Positions 10,650 to 20,690 of a stretch of 64,000 nucleotides of DNA are shown here, piece after piece. Every line of letters begins with the position of its first letter. Position 1 is the first letter of the stretch. Location: contig CM056718.1 of assembly GCA_029844215.1 (NCBI GenBank), positions 167,761,396 to 167,825,395 of the forward strand. Direction: 5' to 3'. The notes beneath the pieces are model-generated. The model was not told the origin of the DNA. It made no database searches and worked only from the letters and a program-made list of their open reading frames with translations. The DNA comes from Przewalskia tangutica (taxonomy: Eukaryota; Streptophyta; Magnoliopsida; Solanales; Solanaceae). The translations under genes and the position numbers were made by a program.

Positions 10650-10874
10650 CACTGTAAATAATGGATCTTGGGTATGAATCAACCCCAAAAGCTAGCTTGA
10701 AGGGTGATGATTGTCCAAATCCATATAAGGAGTCCATGTTCTCATTCCATATCAGATGTGTGACTCTTAACACTCCCCCGCACGTCCAGACCTTGTTAAC
10801 TGAAGCGTGAATAATATAATTTGGGGGCCAACATACGTGAACAAAGAATTGAAATGAGTCTGACTCTGATACCA
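10650..10874 (-). mobile_element. TRIM fragment: one LTR plus internal region, minus strand
   Basis: Minus-strand order is primer-binding site (GGTATCAGAGTCAG, 10873-10858), internal motif TATGTTGGCCCCCAAATTAT, G-rich polypurine tract (GTGCGGGGGAG, about 10774-10784), then an LTR running from about 10772 to 10650 (TGTTAAGAGTCACACATC...). The expected upstream TRIM LTR is absent; in its place sits an unrelated Copia LTR at 10875-11050. Confidence 0.75.
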
Positions 10875-11050
10875 TGTAAGATTATATTAATCTCTCTTGG
10901 GGAGTCTTTCTCATTAATACAAATATATATAGTGTGTACAATGTGAAATCTTAATACAATAAGGATCATATATCTACCATAATTATACAACACAAAGTAT
11001 TATAAAATATATGAAACAAATATTATAATATAGTAATATACATTAATACA
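10875..11050 (-). repeat. LTR of a second Copia family, minus strand, 176 bp
   Basis: On the minus strand it runs TGTATTAATG... to ...TAATCTTACA. It is preceded by a polypurine tract (CTGGGGGG, 11051-11058) and, upstream, by the end of an RNase H reading frame (VDIFTKSL at about 11127-11150), so by context it is a 3' LTR. It abuts, without a gap, the primer-binding site of the TRIM fragment. Confidence 0.7.
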
Positions 11051-11218
11051 CCCCCCAGTCGGAGCGGGAGGAGGTCGGACGCTAAGACTGGATCTGAAGT
11101 CGAGAAATAGATGTCTAGGAAGACTTTTCGTGAAGATATCCACCATATATATATCTCATAATCTGGTTCAGCATCACCGAACCAAGCACATTGAGATGGA
11201 TAAACACTTTGTTCGGGT
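11051..11218 (-). pseudogene. End of Copia RNase H, minus strand
   Basis: A minus-strand fragment ends with VDIFTKSL (about 11127-11150), the conserved closing motif of Copia polyproteins, followed by noncoding sequence and the polypurine tract. Only the last few tens of codons survive. Confidence 0.6.
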
Positions 11219-11388
11219 GGATAATATAATTTGGGGCCCCAACATGACCCAACATCGATGAACAATGAATTGAAAGGAATCTGACTATGATATCATGTAA
11301 CTAATAGATCTTAGGCCTAACTCAATCCCAAAAGCTAGCTTTTGGGGTTGGGTTAGGCCTAAAACCAATTCTTTACATCATTCATACT
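11219..11388. repeat. TRIM pieces joined as an inverted repeat
   Basis: 11219-11295 is a minus-strand TRIM internal piece up to its primer-binding region. Next, 11311-11362 is a near-perfect palindrome of about 26 bp per arm centred on AGCTAGCT (11333-11340), each arm being the TRIM LTR segment TTAGGCCTAACTCAATCCCA or its complement. It ends in ACCAATTCTTTACA on the plus strand. This looks like two LTR ends joined head to head. Confidence 0.75.
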
Positions 11389-11619
11389 CAATTCGAACGG
11401 AAAATTAAAAATATATAATGTGATAATGGCAGAGCATATGATAATGAGCCGTTTCGGGAATTTTGTGACAATAATAACATATCTTTTTGGTTTTTTTGTC
11501 CACATACGTCCTCCCAAAATGGGAATATCGAGAGAGAAATTCGTTCCATAAACAATATTGTCTGTACCTTACTAGTCCATGTGTCATTACCACCTTCTTT
11601 TTGACATCATTCATTACAA

Positions 11620-12261
11620 ATGGTTATATATCTACTTAATATCCTCCCTTATAAAGGCTTAGCATATCAATCACCACTTAAAATTCTTTACAATAAATAT
11701 CATTTGTATTCTCATCTTAGGGTGTTTGGGTGTTTATGTTATCCATTTTTTTCGTCTACTACAATTAACAAACTTCAAGCCCGCTTTACCGCTTGTGTGT
11801 TTTTGGATTATCCATCTAATCATCATGGTTATAAATGTTATGATTTATCCTCTAACAAAATCATAATTAGTCGTCATGTTATTTTTTATGAGGCCCAATT
11901 TTCGTTTGCTAAATTGAGTAGTCCCTTGTCTAGTTCATATAATTTTGATGATGGGATCTCACCGTCTATTATTCACCATTTATTCGAAATGTCTCGTGAA
12001 TCAAATCCGCCAAAGAGCCCACGCACGCCCACTTTGTCCTCGATCCAAAGATCGCTCGCCCATACGGACTCACCAATGATCGCGGTGGGTGATGTCTCGG
12101 ACGATATCGCAGATATCGACTTCTCGACCACGCCAATTTTGATGCAGTTCCAGTTTCTCATCCCTTTGTTAGGACAGCAGGCCAATGCCAACCAAATAAT
12201 TTTTCAAATCCCGTCCACTTCTACCTCCAGTCAAGGTCCCGTTACTCGTAGCCAAAGATGA
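11620..12261 (+). pseudogene. Copia integrase C-terminal region
   Basis: The frame carries the conserved HLRVFGCLCYP stretch, a Lys-Leu-rich segment, the VFLDYPSNHHGYKCYD region and IIISRHVIFYE, the standard end of the Copia integrase before the Ser/Pro-rich linker, which follows in this ORF (about residues 100-213). The catalytic D,D-35-E core upstream is missing. The following reverse transcriptase lies in other frames. Confidence 0.85.
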
Positions 12262-12360
12262 ATTTTTAAATCGAAACGGTATTTTAATCTTAATTCTAAT
12301 GTCACTAAATTTCTCCTACACCGTAACCCAGTGTCTGCCCTTCATGACCCAAATTGAAAA

Positions 12361-13142
12361 TTGGCCATAGATGATAAATATAGTGCTCTTATTAAAAATA
12401 AGATGCGGGGGTTGGTGCCCCATCCACTTGATGTTAATATTATTCAGTCAATGTGGATTTTTATTCATAAAGAAAATTCTGACTGTTCTTTCGAAAAGCA
12501 TAAGGTCTGTTTTATAGGTGATGGTAAAACGCAACAGGTTGACGTGAATTGTGAAGAAAATTTTAGTCTGGTGGTCAAACCGACAACCATTCGAATTGTG
12601 CTCAGTCTAGCTCTATCGAAAACATGGTACATTCACCAGCTGGATGTCAAAAATGCTCGCTTACACGATTATCTTAGGGAGATTGTTTACATATATCTGC
12701 CTTTGGATTTTATGGACCTCAATTATCCTCATCATGTCTATGTACTGAAAAAGTTTTTGTATGAGCTTAAGCAGGCCCATGGGCTTGGTATAAAAGGTTT
12801 GTAGATTATGTGTCTACTATTGGGTTTTCTCACAACAGGTCTGATCATTCTCTGTTCATCTATCATCGTGGTACTTCTCTGGCATACATATTGTTATATG
12901 TTGATGATATAATATTGGCAGCCTCGTCTGATAATCTACGCAAGTCTATTATGTCCCTTCTCAGTTCAGAATTTGCTATGAAGGACTTGGGGCCCTTGAA
13001 CTATTTTTTAGGCATTGCAGTCACTCGTCATGCAAGTGATTTATTTTTATCACAGAAAAAATATGCGACAAAGATTATTGCGAGAGGTAACATGTCATCG
13101 TGTAAGTCTACTTTTACTCTGGTTGATACCAAACAAAGTTGA
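12361..13142 (+). pseudogene. Copia reverse transcriptase, broken
   Basis: Two frames (12361-12804 and 12810-13142) together cover the reverse transcriptase. The first has the segment ending HQLDVKNARLHDYL (normally ...NAFLHGDL). The second contains the active-site box LLYVDDIIL (about 12892-12918) and the MKDLGPLNYFLGI motif. A frameshift near 12780-12810 and several altered residues mark it as inactive. Confidence 0.85.
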
Positions 13143-13790
13143 GTGCTACGTCTAGCACACCATACGAGGATCTCACCCAATATCGTAATCTTGCAGGGCT
13201 ATTCAATATCTTACTTTCACAGAATCAGATATTACTTATGTAGTACAACATATGTGTTTATTTATGCATGATCCACAGATTGAGCACATGCATGCGCTCA
13301 AACGCATTATCCGATACATATTGGGCACACTTGATTTTGAATTGCATTTATATCCGTCCTCAGTCTCTACTCTTGTGTCATATACAGATGCTGATTAGTG
13401 TGACTGTCCAGATACCAGACGTTCGACATCTGGTTATTTTATGTTCTTTGGCGATAACTTGATCTCTTGGTCGGTAAACGCCAGACTACTTTATCACGAT
13501 TCAGTGCGGAGGCCGAGTATCGATGGGTAGCCAATGTGGTATCTGAGTCATGTTGGCTATGTAATCTTCTACTAGAGTTACATTTTCCTATTCAGAAGAC
13601 AACCTTGGTATACTGTGATAATGTGAGTGTAGTCTATCTTTCTGGAAATTCGGTCCAACATCAGCGTACTAAACATATTGAGATATACATACACTTTGTT
13701 CGTGAAAAGGTAGCTCGTGGACACGTACGCGTCCTCCATGTCCCTTTGCGGTAACAGATTGTAGACATATTTACTAAGGGTCTTTCCTTG
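13143..13790 (+). pseudogene. Copia RNase H domain, broken
   Basis: Segments in different frames give the LILNCIYIRP-like end of the reverse transcriptase and, at 13467-13754, the RNase H core with SAEAEYR, a catalytic-type Asp in VYCDN, and the QHQRTKHIEI box. Frames are interrupted at 13140-13270 and 13460. The 3' LTR follows after about 65 bases. Confidence 0.8.
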
Positions 13791-13854
13791 ATTTTATTTG
13801 AAAATTTTAGGGACAATCTCTGCGTATGACAGCCGCCCGCTATGACTGCAGAGG

Positions 13855-14080
13855 TGTGACATAAATATACCCGTGAGGTCGTGTGTATATCACGGGAAAC
13901 CGAAACCAAATTGCACCCAAATTTGTTGTACAAATTTACCATAGTTGTAGGATTTCTTGTACAAATATAATTAAAATTTATTGTTATATTAGGAATAGAA
14001 TTTACTATAATTAGGAATTGTAAATTGTATATAAATACATCTTCTGTCAATGAGAATAATCAAGGTATTATTTCTTACCA
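13855..14080 (+). repeat. 3' LTR of the decayed Copia element
   Basis: Begins TGTGACATAAATATACCCGTG shortly after a purine-rich tract (TGCAGAGG) and ends near TTTCTTACCA. It matches 10259-10467 through its length, including TCACGGGAAACCGAAACCAA and GTAAATTGTATATAAAT, with small indels. Confidence 0.75.
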
Positions 14081-15396
14081 TTATTTAGTTGATGCATTTT
14101 TTTATTAAGTTAAATTACTTAATCGCAATAAGTTAAATTGATTTTGCATAATATTTTATACAAGTAAATATTAACCTGAGTTCCTCCACCAATCTTACAG
14201 TGTCCGATGACGGTAGTATAAAAGAACTTCAAACAATAGTTTAACGTATAAAATATTATTAAAATCTGTACAAGATTCAAAAGAAAAGAGGACAAAAATT
14301 GATCTACCTATCTAGTCACAATAATACATATCTAATACATAAATGTACATGAATATTTTAAGTCATCAATTATTTATTTATAGAAGCACATATTAAACAT
14401 GTCGAGTCAATAAGTACTTACGAGAAAATTTAAGATAAATATTTTGAGAGTATAAGATGAATAATTCAGGCATATGAGTTTTATTATTGATGATGATAAA
14501 AGATTTATATTACGGTATCACGTGAAAAGTAAATTCATATAACTCTACAAATTAAGAATTTATCGATAACCCTGTGATATATGATAAAAACTCTGCTATT
14601 ACAGATCAATTATATTTATTAGTATAAAAAATTAGTGATGTAACTTAAGTTTAGTAATTGTGTTTTTAGTCTCTTAGTTATTGATAAATTTTGATTTTAG
14701 TCCATGTGATATCGCACTAAACATATTAAATCTTCAATTAATTAAATTGTGTACTTCTAATCCCTTTGCAAGTGACTCTTCACAAATTAATTACCACAAT
14801 TATTATCAGTTTCACCACTTAATTACTCATGTGTTATGTTAAGTTTGAATTGTTACTCCATATTTGACATTAGTATAGTTCTATATATAATTAGATATAC
14901 CATATATTCTACATGAAATGACCCCGAACACATATTTTAATTAATTAAAAGTTAAATATAAGAACTAAGAAGAAGAATTTGTCAATAACTTAGGATCCAA
15001 AGTGCTATTATCCCAATAACTTAAATCCTAAATTATTTACCAGATGAATGTGACTTTAATGTTGCAGTCAAAGTACAAAAATCAATCACCACTTGAATTA
15101 TTGTGCATATATCATATATGTACAATAATGTTAAATGTTAAAGATTTTAGTATTTTACGTACAATGGGATCCATTATTGGGACAAAGGGCTTAAAGTCTT
15201 CAACTGTCTATAGTTAACTGTTTATACTTTATAAAGTTATCCAAATGAAGAAGGTCGTTTTATTAATTATTAGTGTCCCACAACCAGTCAATACCATTCT
15301 AAAAGCTATTTACACTATTCTTGTAGCAAAGGTACAAGGTTGAATTTGAGGGTGATTGTTTACAATATGGTTCACAAGAACATGAAATGACATTTT
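14081..15396. other. AT-rich spacer, no gene recognised
   Basis: About 1.3 kb of AT-rich sequence with no ORF of note, no terminal repeats and no recognisable exon. Confidence 0.6.
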
Positions 15397-15737
15397 TGTT
15401 AAGAGTTTCACATCCAAAATGAAATAAGAACATGACCTTTTATATGGATTTGAACAATCTCCACCCTATAAGCTAGCTTTTGGGGTTGAGTTAGACCCAA
15501 GATCAATTCTTTATATTGTATCAGAAGTACACTCATTTCAATTCTATGTTCACCGATGTTGGGTCTCAAATTATACCATCCACGCTCCAGTTAACGGGGT
15601 CTGGGCGTATGGGGAAATGTTAAGAGTCTCACATCGGAAATGAAATGAGAACATGAACTCCTTATATGAACTTGAACAATCCTCACCCTACAAGCTAGCT
15701 TTTGGTGTTGAGTTAGACTCAAGATCAATTCTTTATA
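15397..15737 (+). mobile_element. Complete TRIM retrotransposon, about 340 bp
   Basis: LTR 15397-15515 starts TGTTAAGAGTTTCACATC and ends ATTCTTTATA. It is followed by a primer-binding-like TTGTATCAGAAGT, the internal TTCACCGATGTTGGGTC motif, a GTATGGGGAAA polypurine tract and a second LTR (15618-15737). The LTR pair is clearly homologous but diverged. Flanks ATTTT and CTTTT match at four of five bases, so a TSD is only suggestive. No coding capacity. Confidence 0.85.
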
Positions 15738-16361
15738 CTTTTTTCCCACCTGGTGTTCGATATCCGCATTAGAGCTTGACTATATTCAAATTCGCGATGC
15801 GTTGGGCCCATTAGGGGAAAACACTTCTTACCAAAAAAAAAAATTATATTCAGGACTCGAACCCGAAATATTTGGTTAAGGGAGAAACAACCAATCTGTT
15901 GCACCACATTCTTTGATGGTATGAATTGACTTGATAGAGCCTTGGATAAAAAATATGCATTCTTGAAAATTATACTCAGCTAATGTTTAGATAAGTTATT
16001 AGGAAGCCAAAAAATCCAAAAAAGTGTTTCGGTTAGAAAGTTGAGGTGTTTGGCCAAGTGTAAATCAAAATTTATGTTCTAATAGTGGCAAAATTGTTTT
16101 GTAAATTGATTAGCCAAAAATATACGGTGTTACTCTCCTACCGTACTTTTTTGTAAAACATTTCTCACAAAAAATATTTTTTAAAATTAACTAGTTTTGA
16201 AAGTTTGATCAAACAAGCTACTAATATAATTATCGCTGCAACTTATTGTGAATATAAAAGCGTAATTTTTTCTAATATATAGTTTACACCTTTAAATATG
16301 TTAATTTATTAATATAATACAGTATCTGAGTAAACAGAGTTGTAGATGTGAAACTCACAGC
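15738..16361. other. Spacer, nothing recognised
   Basis: AT-rich. The minus-strand ORF 15725-15907 is not recognisable. A GGTGTTTGGCCAAG motif near 16047 resembles MITE ends, but no partner end was found. Confidence 0.4.
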
Positions 16362-16991
16362 TAGGGGTGTTATCGGTCCGGTCCGCGGTCCGGATCGGTA
16401 AAAAATTTCCGGATCGGGCCGATTTTTTTTAATTTTTAAATTGAATTTCCAATACTGAAATTGACATTCTCGGACACATTACCACGAAATTTTTACGTTG
16501 AAATATATTGTATAACGCGAGATATTTAGATTTGAAAATGGACAATTGGTAACAATTTGGGGTAAAAGTGAAATTGATTGGCAAGACGGATGTTTTTTGA
16601 GAAATCGGCTGCTCCAAACTAATTTAGCTGTTTGTCCGGCCGTATCTCGAAAAAATACGCGAAATCAAAAAAACATTAGGTCAAACGGACATCCGAGCGC
16701 AAAGTTATGACTATTTAAAGTTTTATTAATTTACAACTAATTAGAGCTGGCAGGAGGGGGACTGGCTGAGGGGCTGACTGGAGGGGGATTGGGGGTGGGG
16801 TGGGGTGGGTGTGTGTGTGTGTGGGGGGGGGGGGTTGGGGGTGTTATCGGGTATTTTATCGGGTTATCGGTCCGGGTATTTTTTTGGTACTCGTATCCGA
16901 ACCGTTAAGGTTTCGGTCCGAGTATCGGTCCGAATTTACCGGTCCGATTCTCGGGTAATTACCGAGAATATCCGGATCGCTAACAGCCCTA
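16362..16991 (+). mobile_element. Nonautonomous hAT-like element, sister of 8309-8993
   Basis: The left end TAGGGGTGTTATCGGTCCGG pairs with the right end (reverse complement TAGGGCTGTTAGCGATCCGG). The 8-bp flanks CTCACAGC (16354-16361) and CTCACAGG (16992-16999) match at seven of eight positions. It shares the noncoding core and the CCGGTCCGA subterminal motifs with the copy at 8309-8993. A G-rich microsatellite block (about 16753-16850) with (GT)n and a long G run lies near the right side. Confidence 0.88.
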
Positions 16992-17093
16992 CTCACAGGT
17001 ACAGATCAACATTTGCTCATGGTGTAATTTACGGTCTCTCAAATTTTACTAACAAAAAGTCAAGTAGTCTTTAAGATAAACTGCAAATATATT

Positions 17094-17357
17094 ATCCGAA
17101 GCCCTAGACCAGTTGGTCTTGAAGGCAGAGGGTATCCTCATTGGGTGGTGTGGGAGAGCTTGGTCACAAGTTCGAAACTCCAGGGTAACGCCTGACCTGC
17201 CTTCGCCTCTTGGGGGGAGCCTGTCACACCTGGCTTGTCAAGTGTGGTTTAACTGACTGACGTGGTTTGCAGGCTATTGCGTCAGTCCGGGATTTACCCT
17301 GTGCGCACTCGAAAGAGCAGCGGCTGCGGGTTCCTTCGTCTAACAAAAAAAAAAAAA
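17094..17357 (+). mobile_element. Full-length tRNA-derived SINE, long TSD
   Basis: Body begins GAAGCCCTAGACCAGTTGG. A pol III box-B-like AAGTTCGAAACTCC lies at about 17169-17182, and the body ends CCTTCGTCTAAC plus an A run. The flanking direct repeat AAACTGCAAATATATT occurs at 17078-17093 and again at 17358-17373, a 16-bp TSD typical of LINE-driven SINE insertion. The nearby copy at 18691-18944 is close to identical over most of its length. Confidence 0.92.
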
Positions 17358-17489
17358 AAACTGCAAATATATTCCAATATCATACCTAAGTTAACATCAT
17401 CTCTTTAATGAATTTACTATTCTGTATTTGACTTTCCACTTTTCAATTGTCCTGCATATCTACGTCCCACTAGTAAGACATTTGAATTG

Positions 17490-17776
17490 AGGACAGTTAA
17501 CAGTTTTATATCGGATATGGAATGAGAACATGGACAATTCTAGATCTATTTTTACACGGTATTAAAGTCAGACCCATTTCAATTCTTTATTCATCGATGT
17601 TGGGCCCCCAAATTATATTATCCACGCTCCTGTTAACAAGGTTTGGTCGTGCGGGAAGTGTTAAGAGTTCCACATCGGATATGAAATAGGAACATGGACT
17701 CCTTATATGAATTTGGACAATCATCACTCTACAAGCTAGCTTTTGAGGTTAAATTAGACCCAAAATCTATTCTTAC
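17490..17776 (+). mobile_element. TRIM with truncated 5' LTR
   Basis: A partial left LTR (about 17490-17562) is followed by a degenerate primer-binding site, the CATCGATGTTGGGCCCCCAAA internal motif, a GCGGGAAG polypurine tract and a full right LTR (17659-17776, starting TGTTAAGAGTTCCACATCGG). The left LTR lacks its 3' half. Confidence 0.8.
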
Positions 17777-18029
17777 TGGGGCCATTTTTTAAAGAGATGA
17801 TCTTCTATTATCAATAAGTTAAATTTTGAAGGTAAGAAAATTATCCTATAAAATAAATTGTGTGAGAAGGCCATATAAGGGGATCTTAACAATATTAGCT
17901 AAGAAGAATTTCGCTCTCCTAGCTTAAATAGTTTGTAGCCGTCGATGTATTATATAATAAATGAATAGTTCGTAGATATAATATATACATAGATTATTTA
18001 TTGATTATACACTACATAGTGACTAAATA

Positions 18030-18372
18030 TTGTAAAAAGAAAAGAATTACTAGTAGTATTTGTGTATGATAGAATATACATAGTATATTTCTAATATACT
18101 ACGTATATTCCTTGATATTATTAGAGATCTTATATTAGTAAATTGTAATTATGGTAGTCGTCTTACATTAGAAAAAATATATATTTGATTTTCGTAATTA
18201 TTATTTGCCCTAGATTATAATTACGGAAATCAAATATACATTTTCATAATAAAAGACGACTACCATAATTATAGTTTACTAATACAAGATATCAGGAAAT
18301 ATACGTAGTATATTCCTAATATACTACGTATATTCTATCATAAACAAATACTACTAGTAATTCTCTTTCTTT
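18030..18372. mobile_element. Foldback/MITE-like element, ~160-bp inverted arms
   Basis: The left arm (about 18037-18212) and right arm (about 18222-18370) are inverted copies: both carry GAATTACTAGTAGTATTTG, the paired ACGTAGTATATT motifs, TTAGTAAA-TATAATTATGG, and GTAGTCGTCTT. The centre is near 18205-18220 (TTTGCCCTAGATT). A third, partial copy of the right-arm sequence follows at 18394-18500. The transcript would form a hairpin of over 300 bases. Confidence 0.85.
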
Positions 18373-18520
18373 TTTGGAGAAGGAAAATTTTGTCCTAGAC
18401 TATAATTACGGAAATCAAATATATATTTTTCTAATACAAAGCTATTACCATAACAGTTTACTAATACAAGATATCTAATAATATCAGGGAATATACTACG
18501 TCAGTTTCTTTGGCTTTGTT
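18373..18520. repeat. Extra partial copy of the foldback arm
   Basis: The order TCCTAGACTATAATTACGG, AATCAAATATATATTTTTC, TTTACTAATACAAGATATC, GGGAATATACTACGT repeats the right arm of the preceding foldback in the same orientation, ending without its outer half. Confidence 0.75.
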
Positions 18521-18690
18521 GATTGCTTTGTGGTGTAAAAATCAAATAATTAAAAGGACACTTGTAATGGAATTTGTAGAGTTTTTTATGGGAATATTGG
18601 CTATTTCGTCAAAACTTCATCCTGTATGGCGTATGCCTTTCTATAGAACTCTGTATACATGTCTTGGTTTTGAAAGCACTTGACATATAG

Positions 18691-18944
18691 GAAGCCCTAG
18701 ACCAGTTGGTCTTGAAGGCAGAGGGTATCCTCATTGGGTGGTGTGAGAGAGTTTGGTCACAAGTTCGAAACCCCAGGGTAACGCCTGACCTGCCTTCGCC
18801 TCTTGGGGGGAGCCTGTCACACCTGGCTTGCCAAGTGTGGTTTAACTGGCTGACGTGGTTTGCAAGCTATTGCGTCAGTCCGGGGTTTACCCTGTGCGCA
18901 CTCGAAAGAGTAGCGGCTGCGGGTTCCTTCGTCAACAAAAAAAA
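18691..18944 (+). mobile_element. Full-length tRNA-derived SINE
   Basis: Same family as 17094-17357: GAAGCCCTAGACCAGTTGG start, box-B-like AAGTTCGAAACCCC, body GCTTGCCAAGTGTGGTTTAA, end CTTCGTCAAC plus A8. A weak ACATA direct repeat flanks it. The ORF spanning it (18706-18981) is SINE sequence, not a gene. Confidence 0.88.
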
Positions 18945-19270
18945 CATAATGGCTTATCATTATAAAATAATAAAACTCTAGGTCATTGAATTCACTACCC
19001 CAACTAAATTTAGGGATGCTAACAAGTAAATACATAATGGCTTATTCAATTATTTGACTTCACACTTTGTCATATCCATTTTGTACAACTCAAGCTATCT
19101 CATACGAAAATTATGAAATTAATATGATAATAAAATATTAAAGTTCGAAATGAATAATCATTGGTTATGTTTGGTAGTGCTACTTTGTGGTAATGATTAG
19201 TTAAGTTATCCAGTCTATCAATTTTTTCGTTCTAATCAAATTTGGTCCCATTGGTTACGTGAAATACCAT

Positions 19271-19597
19271 GGTAAAGAATGGATCTTGAGCCTAACTCAA
19301 TCCCAAAAGCTAGTTTGTAGAGTGAGAATTGTCCAAGTCTATATAAGGAGTCCATGTTGCATTTCATTTTCGATGTGAGATTCTTAACACTCCCTGCAAG
19401 CCCAGACGTTGTTAACTGAAGCGTGAATAATATAATTTGGGGGCCCAACATCGGTGAACAAAGAATTGGAATGAGTCTGGCTCTGATATCACGTAAAAAT
19501 GGATCTTGAGTCTAACTAAACTCCAAAAGGTAGCTTGTAGGGCGATGATTATTTAAGTCCATATAAGGAGTCCATGTTTCCATTCCAACTCTTAACA
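19271..19597 (-). mobile_element. Complete TRIM, 327 bp, perfect TSD ACCAT
   Basis: Minus-strand element: LTR (19597-19493, starting TGTTAAGAGTTGGAATGG), primer-binding site TGATATCAGAGCCAG, internal CACCGATGTTGGGCCCCCAAA, G-poor polypurine remnant (TGCAGGGAG) and second LTR (19389-19271). ACCAT occurs directly at both edges (19266-19270 and 19598-19602). LTRs differ by several changes, so it is not very young. Confidence 0.92.
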
Positions 19598-19602
19598 ACC
19601 AT

Positions 19603-20400
19603 ATTTGCTCTTAGTTTTCAACTCAATAAACGAAATTTTTGATGGTATTGTAATTTTTTTTTATATATATATATATATAAGAAAAACTAGAACCTTACCG
19701 TCTCAAACTCCAAATAAACTAGACGATTGATTTTTAGTATTTGATTCGGATTGTGGTATGTCCATACTGAACCGTTCCTCTACCAAGCCTCATGTAAAGA
19801 AACTTGTATTGTAATACTAATATATATATGTTCTCATAATTCGAGTGGGATTGATATTGTCATGTCACAAAACAGGCTTACATGCAGCAAATCAGAATTC
19901 TCAACACAAATATATATAATCACTAATAGTCAAATTACAATTGCAACGCTCAAACTACTAAATTACGATGTAAAATACTTAACTAAGGATAGAGATATGA
20001 AGGAGATGAGAAGTTAGATTCTGAGAAAGTGACAATTTCTTCATAATACGCATAGGGCTTTTTTTGTACGTCGCACTGGACTGTATATTTTTATATTGGA
20101 CTGTATTGTATTGTAATGAATTGGATTGTATTAATATATAATGGACGGTATTAGATTATTAATATATAATGGACTATATTTTTTTTTTTTGTATTTTTTA
20201 TTTTTAGTACAAGAGACCCGTCTACTAGATGAGTCTTAAAAATGACAGTTGGAGTGTACTATTTCTAAAGTCTGGTTGAAAATGTCCACCAAACGATGTA
20301 TTATTTTTTTGCTCAGTGCAATCCAGCTATCGAGACAATAATCCCCAAAGGCGCAGAGGACAACCCTTTTATCTCTACTCAACCAGGATCCCAAGCAAAT
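19603..20400. other. AT-rich spacer with simple repeats
   Basis: Contains a (TA)n run at about 19661-19680 and an array of short GGACTGTAT/ATATAATGGAC motifs at about 20085-20175. The ORF at 19751-20017 is unsupported. Confidence 0.5.
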
Positions 20401-20404
20401 CTAT

Positions 20405-20690
20405 TGTTGGGCTTTCTAATTCTTGAACCTCTTCGTGGTTTAGCCCCCGGCCCATCAGCTTGACCAGCATCTGGGCTTTACTCCCTAAAAAAGGACTGAC
20501 ATACACATATGGCCCTAAAATCCAGAACTCAGCCTACAACTGTATGACTGTCACGTAAACATTGAGCCTTACAAATAAGCCCAACTATCCAATGTTTCTG
20601 TTAAGGGTTTACACTTCCCTTTCTCTGTGTTTTCTCACACTAGCAAAAGAAGAAGAAGAAGAGAGGTTTTAGGGTTGTTTTATCATCATA
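20405..20690 (+). promoter_or_regulatory. Promoter and leader of the Alba gene
   Basis: Four site II-type motifs (TGGGCY) occur upstream of the start: 20408-20413, 20449-20454 (complement), 20472-20477 and 20578-20583 (complement). A telo-box (TTTAGGGTT, 20668-20676) sits in the leader after an AGAAGAAGAAG stretch. This pair of motifs is known from promoters of ribosomal-protein and other translation-linked plant genes active in growing cells, which fits an RNA-binding protein. No clear TATA box is seen. Regulation is inferred from motifs only. Confidence 0.7.

Larger units (their letters stand above)
10259..14080 (+). mobile_element. Decayed Copia retrotransposon with nested pieces
   Basis: Order is 5' LTR (10259-10467), primer-binding site, an interior disturbed by TRIM and foreign Copia LTR pieces (10640-11390), then broken integrase, reverse transcriptase and RNase H segments (11620-13750) and the 3' LTR (13855-14080). 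It is far shorter than an intact Copia and has many stops. No convincing TSD is visible. A second pol remnant of the same family lies on the minus strand at 40.5-42.2 kb. Confidence 0.75.
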
